Positions 17,086 to 25,789 of a DNA stretch of 38,115 bases are shown piece after piece. Below the pieces are notes generated by a model. It was not told the DNA's origin. It did not search any database and saw nothing but the letters and a program-made list of their open reading frames with translations. The position numbers and the translations under genes are program-made. Numbering within the stretch: the first letter of the stretch is position 1; every line of letters starts with the position of its first letter. Source of the DNA: a virus; IMG/VR virus record IMGVR_UViG_3300017776_000050, positions 1 through 38,115 of that record; one strand, written 5' to 3'.

Positions 17086-17502
17086 ATGTCAGTACACAAA
17101 TATAATAATTTTGGAAGAACAAGGCAATTAAAGAATATTGCAGGATCTCACGAAGCAGAGGCGGACGTAGTTCTCGTAGCCACCCTAAATGATTCTGCAG
17201 ATGGTTACAGCACGGAAAGTCAAAGGTTTCTTCACGTTCTTGTGATAGATAAGCACAATAGCACAAATTTAGGTGTTACAATATATGGATATGCTCATGC
17301 ATTTGGCAAATGGTTTCCTCTGAATCAACTAAACGGATCTACTGCTGCCGAAGTCACAGTTGCCGATAGTAGCACCGCTGAAGGTTCTCAAACAGCCAAC
17401 CATAGAGAAATGGTAACATTTGAAATAGCAGGAATTGACAGGGTTGCTTTCGTAGGAACCACAGCAGATGTGAGAGTTCTCGCCGCATGTAGCACATTTT
17501 AA
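17086..17502 (+). CDS. Probable virion structural protein
   Basis: A 138-residue Ser/Thr/Ala-rich, beta-type protein with alternating strands (DVVLVATLND, FLHVLVIDKH, LGVTIYGYAHAFGKWFPL, MVTFEIAGIDRVAFVG, DVRVLAACSTF) and no charged helices. This looks like a compact jelly-roll or beta-sandwich, as in small decoration or tail proteins. It follows an AAAGAGG site and a 31-base gap, and precedes the bS21-like gene. No named family is recognised. Confidence 0.5.
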   Translation: MSVHKYNNFGRTRQLKNIAGSHEAEADVVLVATLNDSADGYSTESQRFLHVLVIDKHNSTNLGVTIYGYAHAFGKWFPLNQLNGSTAAEVTVADSSTAEGSQTANHREMVTFEIAGIDRVAFVGTTADVRVLAACSTF

Positions 17503-17513
17503 TAGGAAAATTA

Positions 17514-17732
17514 ATGAGTAAGAAAAGTAATATGACTGTGAAGCCTCGCAGAAACGAGTCACAGGAAAGAATGATTAAACGATTTATCAAGAAATGCAAA
17601 AAGAAAGGAATCATCGACGAAGTCAAAGATCGCCGGTACTTTAAATCCAATTCTCAGATAAACAATGAAAGAAAGAGAAAGAGAAAAAGGGCATTAGCGA
17701 AAGCAAAAGCCAAAGAAAAAGGCAGTAGATGA
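17514..17732 (+). CDS. rpsU: Ribosomal protein bS21-like protein
   Basis: A 72-residue, very basic protein matching bS21 in length and layout: an N-terminal V.PRRNES strand and turn, then an amphipathic helix (ERMIKRFIKKCKKKGIIDEVKDRRYF) equivalent to the bS21 core with its K(K)xGIxxExxxRxxF pattern, and a Lys/Arg-rich tail (NERKRKRKRALAKAKAKEK). bS21 sits on the 30S platform near the mRNA exit and anti-Shine-Dalgarno. Viral bS21 genes are documented in phages including pelagiphages; a phage copy could replace the host protein and bias initiation. A general RNA-binding role is the alternative. It begins after a TAGGAAAA site and its stop abuts an ACTATTTA element. Confidence 0.7.
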   Translation: MSKKSNMTVKPRRNESQERMIKRFIKKCKKKGIIDEVKDRRYFKSNSQINNERKRKRKRALAKAKAKEKGSR

Positions 17733-17740
17733 ACTATTTA
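17733..17740 (+). promoter_or_regulatory. ACTATTTA element, putative late promoter
   Basis: ACTATTTA directly after the bS21-like stop, 32 bases before the fibre-block ATG at 17773. It is the leftmost intergenic copy of the element that recurs before virion genes in the right half of the window. It shares TGATAA about five bases downstream with the copy at 25790. No -35 box is seen, as expected for clamp-dependent T4-type late promoters, but the motif differs from T4 TATAAATA. Confidence 0.45.
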
Positions 17741-17772
17741 ATTCTGATAATGTAACAACAGAGGTATAGTTC

Positions 17773-18573
17773 ATGGCAAATGTAACAAATTACGGATGGG
17801 CGTATGTCCACCCAACGGCTTCTCAAGCACAGGCTAGAGGTGTCGATAAATCAATTCAGTTCTTAACAGGCGCTGTGGATGGAAATGGTATCGGAAAAGG
17901 ATCAGGTTCTGCCAATCTTACTTTTGATTATGCCAATAATCAATTAGTGCTAACAGGAAACATGTCAGCAAGTGGACACATATCTGCTTCTACGTATCAT
18001 GGTGATGGATCTAATCTGTCAAATATTGGTACCTTTCCTTTTTCTGGTTCTGCGATAATAACAGGATCTTTAAACGTCACAGAGGGTATCACTGCTTCAA
18101 ATTATTTGATACAAAATACTTTCGAAGTTAATAGCAGTGGATCATCTGATTTTGGAAACACCAATGACGATAACCATATTTTCACTGGATCTCTTATGGT
18201 TGGGGCATCCGGATCAAATATTGATGTACATTATATTTTGGCTAGCAGTCAATTGAAGGTACCCGGACTAAGGGTGAATTACCGTTCAGTAGCCTCTACA
18301 GCGTTTTCTGCATCACAGTCTGATTATATAATAGGTGTCTCTGCTAATGCCAGTACTGCTGTTACTATAGAGTTGCCCGACGCATCAGGTAATTCTGGCT
18401 CGTTATTGGTAATTAAAGATGAAGCAGGGGGTGTAAGATCTTCTGGTAATGCAATTGCTGTATCTGCCTCTTCTGGAGATACAGTTGAAAATACCACTGG
18501 TGTTGAGATTGCTGGAACTATGGCGTCTAAGACGTTCTATTCCAACGGTGACACTAAGTGGTTCGTGATATAG
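17773..18573 (+). CDS. Fibre-like virion protein
   Basis: A 266-residue Ser/Gly/Thr-rich protein. It has a GHISASTYHGDGSNLSNI segment, common in phage fibre and baseplate-wedge-associated proteins, which recurs in the protein at 23539-24984 (SASTYYGDGSNLSGV). A C-terminal domain (about 180-266: DYIIGVSA, LLVIKDEAGG, ending FYSNGDTKWFVI) is also present at the end of the protein at 22317-23441 (DRIIGVTS... LYSNGSSAYFIY). This suggests a shared folding or trimer-tip module. Receptor binding or head-fibre function is inferred. It starts behind AGAGGT and is followed 10 bases later by the giant gene. Confidence 0.65.
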   Translation: MANVTNYGWAYVHPTASQAQARGVDKSIQFLTGAVDGNGIGKGSGSANLTFDYANNQLVLTGNMSASGHISASTYHGDGSNLSNIGTFPFSGSAIITGSLNVTEGITASNYLIQNTFEVNSSGSSDFGNTNDDNHIFTGSLMVGASGSNIDVHYILASSQLKVPGLRVNYRSVASTAFSASQSDYIIGVSANASTAVTIELPDASGNSGSLLVIKDEAGGVRSSGNAIAVSASSGDTVENTTGVEIAGTMASKTFYSNGDTKWFVI

Positions 18574-18583
18574 GGTATAAAAT

Positions 18584-21500
18584 ATGGCTTATAATTCTTT
18601 GAGTGGAACGGTAATCGGCCCAGACAAAATCGTAGCAAAATCAGATGGAACATTTACTCAGTTAACCGGAACCATATCTGGATCTTATATAAACTCTGAT
18701 GGCGCACCCGTGTCTTTTGCCGATATTGCCACTGGCTCAGGCGGAGGAACAATTGGTGATGCAGAAGATGGATCATACACTGATGGATTATTCACTGACT
18801 TTCATACGGGCACTGCTGTAGGCGTACCTATTGACAGGTATAATGAATTATTTAAATCTCTTGTACCTCCACCAGCACCTGCTGTTTCTAGAACAGACGC
18901 GACACAAGATGGAACGGATGCTTTTCTTTCCTTTGGTGCCTCAAACAATATGGAATCAGATGGTACTCCATACTTTTCTGTAGGTACAGCCGCAGGGTTT
19001 GCCGCTGTGGATAAAGGCGAGATATACGAAACTACAACAACTGGTAATAACTTTAGACGATCTATATTCAAACTAGACACAAATATTACTGGTGTGGTTA
19101 ATTTTCACGTTTCGGCATCAGTACTAGGATCTATTACGAATTATGAAGCAGATGCTTTTGGAAATGCAGAGACAGGATCTTTACAACTTTTTGTTAACAA
19201 TACTTCATCCGCTGTCCACACTTTAAACCTAGCAACTGCAACAGGTGGCGGAATACCCGGAGCAGGCTCAAGTTCATCCTTAAACACATCAGGATCAGGT
19301 TTCACAAACATTTCTGTCACATCTTCAGCAAAAGACGCCAACAACAATACATTCGATTTGTTCCAACACAGGACTGCGAGGTATGTTGTTCATTCCGCGT
19401 CCCAAAGAAGAGGTTGGAATTACGCTTTCATAAGACACACTCTAGGGGCAACAAATTATAATACTAACTTTATCGAGTGGGTTAATGATGACAATGCTGT
19501 CAATGTCACAATCACTGGTGACACTTTGACAGGAATCAATCTAAGTGGATCTAGATATTTATCTGGAGTCCGATATAACACCAGTGCAACCGCCAACTAT
19601 CAATTTTTGATTTCTAATTTTTATAAAAATGTATACACTCTGGCAACAGTGACATGTTCTGACTCTACATCAAATGCATCAATTGCAAACACAACAATGC
19701 CACATATTGGAGGCGATGATGAAAATAAGACTGTCGCCCTTACTCAATCACTGACAACAACGGATACAATTATTCTAAATGAATCTATCGGAGCCACATC
19801 TTCGGTAACTCATGTATTCAAAGGAGCGGCAACGTCCAATACAAGTATGTCTGGGTTTTTAATATTCACACCTTCAGTTGGCAGTGCCACAAACACACAA
19901 GAGTTTTTCAAAGATGAGGCAACATTTAGGCTTGCTTCTGCTTCTTATGATTCTCAAGGATCTGTGGTTACTGGATCTTGGAATAGTCAGACTCACATGA
20001 CTGGCTCTGGGAATCACTCAGACGGGCTACAACTATATAACCAAAAACTAGTTTCCCCTCTAAACACTACAAATGGTGGCAACTTCTCTACAATTGCTAA
20101 TACAGAAGCAGGTAATCCAAATTATTCATCTGTTTCCGGAACTAGAACATTCTATAGAGCATTTAAGAATGCAGGATCTCAACAGCGTGACGCATCTATT
20201 ACAATCAAAGGATCGGCAACAATTGTATCTAGTCAAGCATCTTTAGGAGCAAATGCAAATGTTAGAGTTCTTGTCAAGACTCCGGGACAAACAGATTGGA
20301 TGAACTTGGCTACAAACTTTACTTTCAATGATGTCTCTGAAGGTGCTGGCGCAAATGAACTTGGGCTTGATGCGACAATTGATGGAGCAGGCGCAGTTAA
20401 TGTTGCAACCCTTGGTACCAAGTATATCTCAACAAATGAGTTTTTATTGGTGAAGATTGAAGCAGATGCTGCATGGACAGGCAATATTACAGAAATATCT
20501 GTTGTGTTTGGAGCAGGATCTGGATCTCCAACATACGGAGTAAGTCTAGATGATATCAATGAGAATACTTCAAATAATGGATCAACAGCCAAACTTTCGT
20601 TTGGGACTAGCAAGGCGATCTCAGGATATACAAGCGTCGTGGCATCTCCAAATATCAATGGAGAAGTAGATATTAACGAGACTTGGACTCCAAATACTGG
20701 ATTAACCAACCAAAGACTAGGGATATACAACAAAACAATAGACATTACAGCCTTGTTGAATGATTCTGGAGAATCTTACAGGATTGATTCAGGTTCTGCA
20801 GGTAATTTAAAACTGTTCATAAATGGCGCAGAACGTCATTCTATAGACTTTTCATCTTTTGGCAGTGGTAGTAGCCTAAATTCATCCGGAAGTGGCTTCA
20901 CGAGTGTCTCAGCAGTTGAATATCCTACATATTCTAATAATGTTCATGACTACACTCGTCCATTTAGAACTGGATCTTTAATTGTTGATACAAATGATCA
21001 AAGAAACGGATGGAACTTCGTGAGAGTCATTCATAGTGGTACGTTCGGAGAACTATCTTCAAGTTATATTGAGTGGATCAATGATGATGATTCTTCTAGT
21101 ATCACAGTTGCCGGTGGTGCCATATCTAATTTCGTAAATGATGGTACAATCTATTACAGTTCAGGCATTAAACATTTTGCTACTGCCCCATCCGCATCTT
21201 TCACGCTAACTTCTAGCAACAACTATAAAAATGTATATGATGATGATTCAAGCGACGCTATCGATTTCAATGATACTTTGACGAATGTCACAATCACAGC
21301 AATGACTGCTAGCGGTGGCGGTATCAACTCTTTGACTGACTCTAACGGAGTTTCTGCATATCCAACTCTTTTGACATCTGCTGGAGCAGAAACTGGAAGT
21401 GTAAACTATAATGTAACATTACAATTCTCTCAAGCGAAATCCCTACAAGGTACCTTTGTGACAGGCGGTGACAAGCATACTGCATCTATTGGTAAGGCAA

Positions 21501-22312
21501 AGTTTCTACAGCCTCCGTTCAATGCTAGTAACAATACTTACACACAGTTCACCACTTCTGATTTTACAACATTTTCCAAAGCAGGGTTCATAAGGTTCAG
21601 TGGATCTGAAACTTCTACAAACAGTAGTTCGCAAGAGCACTTCACGGGAGAAGGGTTTAGATTAGAAAACAGAAATGTAACATACCTGTCTCAATCTAAT
21701 GTAACAGCATCATCAAACTCTTGGGAGCCAGAATACTCTGTAAATGATCAAGGCAACTATCCAAACTATTCAGATGGACTTGTTGTGTTTGACGGCAAAC
21801 TTATTTCTCCTGCTGATGCTGGAGTTGACGGTGATTGTAGAAATGTTGCTGATGGAGGATCATTGCAATCTCCAACAAGTAATGTAGATTACCGGCTAGC
21901 CGGATTAACACAAGGCACTAGAACATATGTGAGATACTTCAAGAATACAACTGGAGGTAGTAAATCAAATGCAACTGTCACACTCTACGGATCGGGCTCT
22001 ATGGAAGATGTATCTGACTCACTAGGAGGAGGTAAGTTTACAGTTGAGGTTAAATTCCCGTCAACTTCTTCTGCCGTTTCTACTGCATGGATTGACTCAG
22101 GATCTCCTTACACTTCTAACAACAAAGATGTTGATGGTGCTGGAGGTTTCGTAGGAGACGGAGGATTGCTACCCCTTACTATCGGCGGTAGCGGAACATC
22201 ATTTACTGTAACTTTTAATGGTGGCTCATGGCTAACCAATCAGTATATGCTCATTCGAGTAAGAGCAAGTGCAAGTTGGGATGGATATATAGATAGGATA
22301 GATATAGGATAA
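18584..22312 (+). CDS. Giant duplicated virion protein, probable fibre/adhesin
   Basis: A 1242-residue protein, Ser/Thr/Asn/Gly rich, almost entirely beta-type, no signal peptide or membrane segment. After an N-terminal module of about 110 residues it contains two related halves (about 110-640 and 667-1242). Paired landmarks: LSFG(A/T)S, S.LN(T/S)SGSGFT, QR.GWN, (F/Y)IEW(V/I)NDD, YKNVY, SDGL...KL(V/I)SP, T(R)TF/Y.R.FKN and a final W(T/D)G.I..I. Such architecture suits an elongated fibre or adhesin with repeated domains. It belongs to the five-gene structural block between protease and scaffold. Its codon use favours A-ending codons, unlike the abundant virion genes, which fits a low-copy protein. 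No named family is recognised. Confidence 0.65.
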   Translation: MAYNSLSGTVIGPDKIVAKSDGTFTQLTGTISGSYINSDGAPVSFADIATGSGGGTIGDAEDGSYTDGLFTDFHTGTAVGVPIDRYNELFKSLVPPPAPAVSRTDATQDGTDAFLSFGASNNMESDGTPYFSVGTAAGFAAVDKGEIYETTTTGNNFRRSIFKLDTNITGVVNFHVSASVLGSITNYEADAFGNAETGSLQLFVNNTSSAVHTLNLATATGGGIPGAGSSSSLNTSGSGFTNISVTSSAKDANNNTFDLFQHRTARYVVHSASQRRGWNYAFIRHTLGATNYNTNFIEWVNDDNAVNVTITGDTLTGINLSGSRYLSGVRYNTSATANYQFLISNFYKNVYTLATVTCSDSTSNASIANTTMPHIGGDDENKTVALTQSLTTTDTIILNESIGATSSVTHVFKGAATSNTSMSGFLIFTPSVGSATNTQEFFKDEATFRLASASYDSQGSVVTGSWNSQTHMTGSGNHSDGLQLYNQKLVSPLNTTNGGNFSTIANTEAGNPNYSSVSGTRTFYRAFKNAGSQQRDASITIKGSATIVSSQASLGANANVRVLVKTPGQTDWMNLATNFTFNDVSEGAGANELGLDATIDGAGAVNVATLGTKYISTNEFLLVKIEADAAWTGNITEISVVFGAGSGSPTYGVSLDDINENTSNNGSTAKLSFGTSKAISGYTSVVASPNINGEVDINETWTPNTGLTNQRLGIYNKTIDITALLNDSGESYRIDSGSAGNLKLFINGAERHSIDFSSFGSGSSLNSSGSGFTSVSAVEYPTYSNNVHDYTRPFRTGSLIVDTNDQRNGWNFVRVIHSGTFGELSSSYIEWINDDDSSSITVAGGAISNFVNDGTIYYSSGIKHFATAPSASFTLTSSNNYKNVYDDDSSDAIDFNDTLTNVTITAMTASGGGINSLTDSNGVSAYPTLLTSAGAETGSVNYNVTLQFSQAKSLQGTFVTGGDKHTASIGKAKFLQPPFNASNNTYTQFTTSDFTTFSKAGFIRFSGSETSTNSSSQEHFTGEGFRLENRNVTYLSQSNVTASSNSWEPEYSVNDQGNYPNYSDGLVVFDGKLISPADAGVDGDCRNVADGGSLQSPTSNVDYRLAGLTQGTRTYVRYFKNTTGGSKSNATVTLYGSGSMEDVSDSLGGGKFTVEVKFPSTSSAVSTAWIDSGSPYTSNNKDVDGAGGFVGDGGLLPLTIGGSGTSFTVTFNGGSWLTNQYMLIRVRASASWDGYIDRIDIG
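18911..20503 (+). repeat. Internal duplication, copy 1 (protein level)
   Basis: Residues about 110-640 of the giant protein. Landmarks: LSFGAS near 115, SSLNTSGSGFT near 231, GWNYAFIRH near 278, FIEWVNDD near 298, KNVY near 345, SDGLQLYNQKLVSP near 480 and AWTGNITEIS near 630. The copies are clearly diverged in DNA, so the duplication is old. Borders are approximate. Confidence 0.65.
20582..22309 (+). repeat. Internal duplication, copy 2 (protein level)
   Basis: Residues about 667-1242 of the giant protein, with the same landmarks in the same order: LSFGTS, SSLNSSGSGFT near 762, GWNFVRVIH, YIEWINDD, KNVY, SDGLVVFDGKLISP, TYVRYFKN and SWDGYIDRID at the very end. It is somewhat longer than copy 1 and contains an extra region before the SDGL segment. 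Borders are approximate. Confidence 0.65.
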
Positions 22313-22316
22313 TATT

Positions 22317-23441
22317 ATGGCTTTACCGGGAACAGGATCAACAAATCAGGCACAAACCATATCTGCTTTCAAAAAGTTAGCAGGTAAGGCTAACACGTCT
22401 ACGCTACGCGAATTTTATGAAGAAACCATTCCATCCAATATTCAGGTAAAGACAGATAGTATTTTCGCAGAAGACATTCCACAAGCAGTATCAGCAGATA
22501 CTTCCGATCTTTATACAAGATACTCTGCCTCTGTTGGGAAGCCACAAACAGTGGAATTTGTAGAATTTACAATTGAATCAGTTCTTGGTACAGATTATGA
22601 TGCCAACACAGGATCATTTGGTACTACTGGTTTTGGTGGTGGTGACGAAGCACAGTCTTCCGGTTTTCATGGATATCAATTAAAACTTCATGGAGACTAC
22701 AATGTCTCTTCATCGAATCCTGTTTCCGGAACTGCACCTTTCTCAAGTTCTCAAGTAGTTCATGAGACAAACGGTGAGTTACAGTTAGTATCTCCTTCTT
22801 TCGGCCCACAATCAGGAAACAACTACACAATACAACTTTATACATCTAAAGGTGGTACTAGAATATTCCCAACAGATCCAATTGATTGGGTTATGGACTA
22901 CTTTAATGGAGTCTTATTTATACAGGACTATAATGCCGCCAAGGTTCCTACGTACGCGGTTGGGTATATCTACACAGGTAAAATGGCATCCACTGCAATT
23001 ACTGATGCTTCTGGATCAGGTGGTGGCTCTAGTATAGTAGTTAAGGACGAGGGTTCAAACATATCAACTGCAGCATCTTCGTTTGACTTTGTTGGTTCTG
23101 GTGTTACTGCAACAAACTCAAGCAATGATATTACAGTTACCATTCCGGGCGGAATTGATTATGGTAGAACAGTCGCTTCTGCATCTTTAACTGCATCCGT
23201 ATCCGACAGGATCATTGGGGTTACCTCAACGGGATCATTGGAGATCAAATTGGCTCCTGCTCAAACCCTCACAGCAGGGCAATACGTTACAATCAAGAAA
23301 GAGGTAAATTCGAATAATCTAGTTACAATCTCGACTTCCGGCTCTCAGACAATAGACGGAGTAACGTCAGTGGTACTAGAATCCCCACATGCCGCAATAA
23401 ACCTGTATTCTAACGGATCCAGTGCCTACTTTATTTATTAG
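22317..23441 (+). CDS. Structural protein with shared C-terminal fibre module
   Basis: A 374-residue protein. The N-terminal 60 residues include a helix (ISAFKKLAGKANTSTLREFYEE) unlike the rest, followed by a beta-type region with YTIQLYTSKGGTRIFPTDPIDWVMDYFNGVLFIQD, the kind of sequence I recall from marine phage structural proteins. A GSGGGSS linker near 235 leads to a domain with IVVKDEGSNIS and then the YSNG-ending module shared with the protein at 17773-18573. It may attach to another virion component by the N-terminus and display the C-terminus. It starts four bases after the giant gene and is the last gene before a 97-base gap. Confidence 0.6.
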   Translation: MALPGTGSTNQAQTISAFKKLAGKANTSTLREFYEETIPSNIQVKTDSIFAEDIPQAVSADTSDLYTRYSASVGKPQTVEFVEFTIESVLGTDYDANTGSFGTTGFGGGDEAQSSGFHGYQLKLHGDYNVSSSNPVSGTAPFSSSQVVHETNGELQLVSPSFGPQSGNNYTIQLYTSKGGTRIFPTDPIDWVMDYFNGVLFIQDYNAAKVPTYAVGYIYTGKMASTAITDASGSGGGSSIVVKDEGSNISTAASSFDFVGSGVTATNSSNDITVTIPGGIDYGRTVASASLTASVSDRIIGVTSTGSLEIKLAPAQTLTAGQYVTIKKEVNSNNLVTISTSGSQTIDGVTSVVLESPHAAINLYSNGSSAYFIY

Positions 23442-23460
23442 TCTTTTTAAGAATTGTTGT

Positions 23461-23469
23461 ACTATATAA
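23461..23469 (+). promoter_or_regulatory. ACTATATAA, variant of the late-promoter-like element
   Basis: In the 97-base gap before the gene at 23539, ACTATATAA differs from the ACTATTTAT consensus at two positions. It is the only candidate in this gap. The remaining gap sequence holds no convincing hairpin and a TTAATTAA near the GGAGGG ribosome site. It is the weakest member of the set. Confidence 0.3.
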
Positions 23470-23538
23470 TAATGATGGGATTCGTACACGCTGCGTTTCC
23501 TGTTTATGCTTAATTAACATAACATGGAGGGTTTAATT

Positions 23539-24984
23539 ATGGCTTATAAATTTCAAATAGGAAGCGCTAAACTTAGCGGTTCTGTAACATCTACCGGTGT
23601 GATTGACGCCGAAGGAGCACTTTCTGGTGCTTTAATCCAAGTTGACGATGCTTCTGGCATCGCTGGTAATGGTTTGGACAATTCGTCTGGAAAATTAACA
23701 ATCGATCTTGATGGATCTACTGGTATTACTGTAGATGCTGATGGTATGTCTTTGGCTTCTATTCCAAATTCATCACTCGCAAACAGTACAATTTCTGGTA
23801 AGGCTCTTGGTGCAAACCTTGATGCATTGTCTGCTGGTAACGGTATTTCGATGACTGCTTACAATGGTTCTGCTGCTGTAAGTAATTTGACTATTGCTCG
23901 CTCTGGTTCAGACGCTTCTGGGCTTAAGTTGAATTCTGATGGTTTGGCTATTCTGGTTTCTGGTTCTACTGGACTTAACTTGACAAATGACGGAATTCGC
24001 TTGAACGCTGTCCCTAATGCATCACTTGCAAACTCTGGTGTAACCTTGTCTCAAGGTGCTGGTATGGCTGCTATGGGCGCTGTCTCTCTTGGTGGTTCTG
24101 TGACTGTTGGTGTTGATGGTGTTCTTGAAGATCTTGATACACTTGGTGCTGCTGCATCTGATGGACAATTCATTGTTGCTACTGGTGCAGGTGCTTTTGC
24201 ATATGAATCTGGTGCTACTGTACGTACTTCTCTTGGACTAGCAATTGGTACTAACGTTCAAGCATTTGATGCTCAACTTGCCGACATTGCTGGCTTGTCT
24301 CCAACTGATGGAAACATCATTATTGGTGATGGTTCAAACTTTGTTCTTGAGTCAGGTGCTACTGCTAGAACTTCTCTTGGATTAGGTACTGGTAATGATG
24401 TGCAGTTCACTGACTTGACTCTTACTGGAGACTTGACAGTACAGGGTACAACCACTACTATTGATACAGACAATTTAACCGTTAAAGACGCTAACATTGT
24501 TCTTCGTCAAGGTGGCGCAGGTAATGCTGATGATATTGGTTTTACTTTCGGTTCTACTTCGAACACTCAAACACTTCAAACCAAAGATTCTTCTGGTACT
24601 CAAAAGTTAGCCTCTTCGTTGCCTTTGTCTGCTTCGACTTACTATGGTGATGGCTCTAACTTGTCTGGCGTTCAGGCAAATAATGCTAGATTGACTGTTA
24701 GTGATCTTGCTGATGTGGCAGTAGTATCTGGTGGACTTTCAGCCGGATTCCATTTTGCTGGTAACTTGAGTCAAGATCAAGTTGTACACTTGTCTTCAAG
24801 TGCCGGTGGTTGGAATGATGGTGAAGTAGTATACATCAAACTTAATGATGCTAACAATACATTGACAGTTACTCCAAGTGGCACAAACCACATCGAAGGA
24901 GTAAATGGGCAGTCAATTGTTCTTGAAACTCAAGGTGCTGCAGTTACACTTGTCAGAAAAGGAACTGGTTTCTTTATCGTCTAA
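23539..24984 (+). CDS. Fibre-like virion protein with tail-fibre repeats, probably abundant
   Basis: A 481-residue protein; the ATG at 23539 sits seven bases after GGAGGG, better than the in-frame ATG at 23524 that overlaps the ribosome site. Residues about 210-285 contain two copies of an (E)SGAT(V/A)RTSLGL(A/G).G unit, a repeat typical of phage tail-fibre and collar-fibre proteins, followed by LTLTGDLTVQGTTTTIDTDN and SASTYYGDGSNLSGV. The C-terminus (ending LVRKGTGFFIV) resembles the end modules of the other fibre genes. Unlike them it uses GCT, GGT, ACT and TCT codons heavily, as the capsid and sheath genes do. It has its own terminator, suggesting a separately expressed, high-copy virion component. 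Confidence 0.65.
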   Translation: MAYKFQIGSAKLSGSVTSTGVIDAEGALSGALIQVDDASGIAGNGLDNSSGKLTIDLDGSTGITVDADGMSLASIPNSSLANSTISGKALGANLDALSAGNGISMTAYNGSAAVSNLTIARSGSDASGLKLNSDGLAILVSGSTGLNLTNDGIRLNAVPNASLANSGVTLSQGAGMAAMGAVSLGGSVTVGVDGVLEDLDTLGAAASDGQFIVATGAGAFAYESGATVRTSLGLAIGTNVQAFDAQLADIAGLSPTDGNIIIGDGSNFVLESGATARTSLGLGTGNDVQFTDLTLTGDLTVQGTTTTIDTDNLTVKDANIVLRQGGAGNADDIGFTFGSTSNTQTLQTKDSSGTQKLASSLPLSASTYYGDGSNLSGVQANNARLTVSDLADVAVVSGGLSAGFHFAGNLSQDQVVHLSSSAGGWNDGEVVYIKLNDANNTLTVTPSGTNHIEGVNGQSIVLETQGAAVTLVRKGTGFFIV

Positions 24985-25024
24985 TTTTCGAATTGGATTA
25001 TAATTTTGACAAGATTATTCTTGG

Positions 25025-25052
25025 AGGGTTGGGCGAAAGTCCAACCCTTTTT
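25025..25052 (+). terminator. Rho-independent terminator after the fibre-like gene
   Basis: AGGGTTGG pairs with CCAACCCT (eight pairs), continued by a G-U pair and a C-G pair closing a GAAA tetraloop (CGAAAG), followed by TTTTT. This is a textbook terminator. The next promoter-like element starts right after the T tract. Confidence 0.9.
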
Positions 25053-25060
25053 CTATTTAT
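25053..25060 (+). promoter_or_regulatory. CTATTTAT element, putative late promoter
   Basis: CTATTTAT adjoins the U tract of the terminator, and an AAGGAG site plus ATG at 25078 follow within 18 bases. If it is a -10 element the leader would be very short. Member of the recurrent ACTATTTA(T/C) set, here with T in the first position. Confidence 0.4.
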
Positions 25061-25077
25061 AAAAAAAGGAGATTCAC

Positions 25078-25749
25078 ATGTCATATAAATTTACCAAAGG
25101 TGCTCAAGTTATCGGAGATCTCAAAGCAGCAGATGATACCCAGAGAAACACTCTAATCGATTTTGGAGAAGATCAGATCAACTTTGAGACTAGTGGAACA
25201 GTAAGAATGCAAGTAAGTAACACAGGTATCACAGCACTTAATGGGGCATTTACTGGCTCCTTGCATGGTACAGCCTCTGTTGCCACGAAAGATCAAATTG
25301 GAGAAACAATTGTCGGTGGAGTATATGAAATAGATCAAGGTATCTTCCAAAACCCAAATTCATCTTACAATCCAATTTATTTTCCTAGTGACGATTCCTT
25401 CACGGAAAGAGTCGGCCCATCATCCGTGAATTATTTTATTGCTCCTTTTAATGGAGAATTGATACAAATACAAATTAAATCAACAACCGATTTCACGTCA
25501 AAAGCCCTAACCTCATCTCTTCATATTGGGACAGGAACAGCAAATGCTTACAGTTCCACTCCAGCGACATCTTTATCATTAAATGGACAAGCAGCAAACA
25601 CAGTGTATACCTTTGATTTTACCTCTGCTGCCAATACCACATTTAATGCTGGAGACGTTTTTGGATTTTCTCTAGAGTTACAAGGTGGATATGCTGGTAC
25701 TGAAAGTATACATTTCACCACTGTTGTCAAGTATAGCCCATATGTATGA
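25078..25749 (+). CDS. Small fibre-like virion protein
   Basis: A 223-residue protein whose first 75 residues read like a fibre shaft or attachment part (MSYKFTKGAQVIGDLKA, FGEDQINFETSGTVRMQVSNTGI, GSLHGTASVA) and resemble the MAYKFQIGSAKLSGS start of the preceding gene. The C-terminal about 140 residues look like a compact beta-sandwich (NYFIAPFNGELIQIQIKS, TVYTFDF, FSLELQGG, HFTTVVKYSPYV), in the style of C1q/TNF-like tips. It follows AAGGAG at short spacing. A head- or tail-fibre role is inferred from composition and neighbours. Confidence 0.6.
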   Translation: MSYKFTKGAQVIGDLKAADDTQRNTLIDFGEDQINFETSGTVRMQVSNTGITALNGAFTGSLHGTASVATKDQIGETIVGGVYEIDQGIFQNPNSSYNPIYFPSDDSFTERVGPSSVNYFIAPFNGELIQIQIKSTTDFTSKALTSSLHIGTGTANAYSSTPATSLSLNGQAANTVYTFDFTSAANTTFNAGDVFGFSLELQGGYAGTESIHFTTVVKYSPYV

Positions 25750-25789
25750 TAGAATAAATTAATTGTAAAGGTTTTTTATAATTAAAGTC

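Noticed and set aside
20233-20745. Minus-strand 170-codon open frame
   Set aside because: It lies inside the giant fibre gene; codon pattern follows the + strand gene and no start signals are present.
23524-23538. ATG at 23524 as start of the fibre-like gene
   Set aside because: It overlaps the GGAGGG ribosome site that serves the ATG at 23539.
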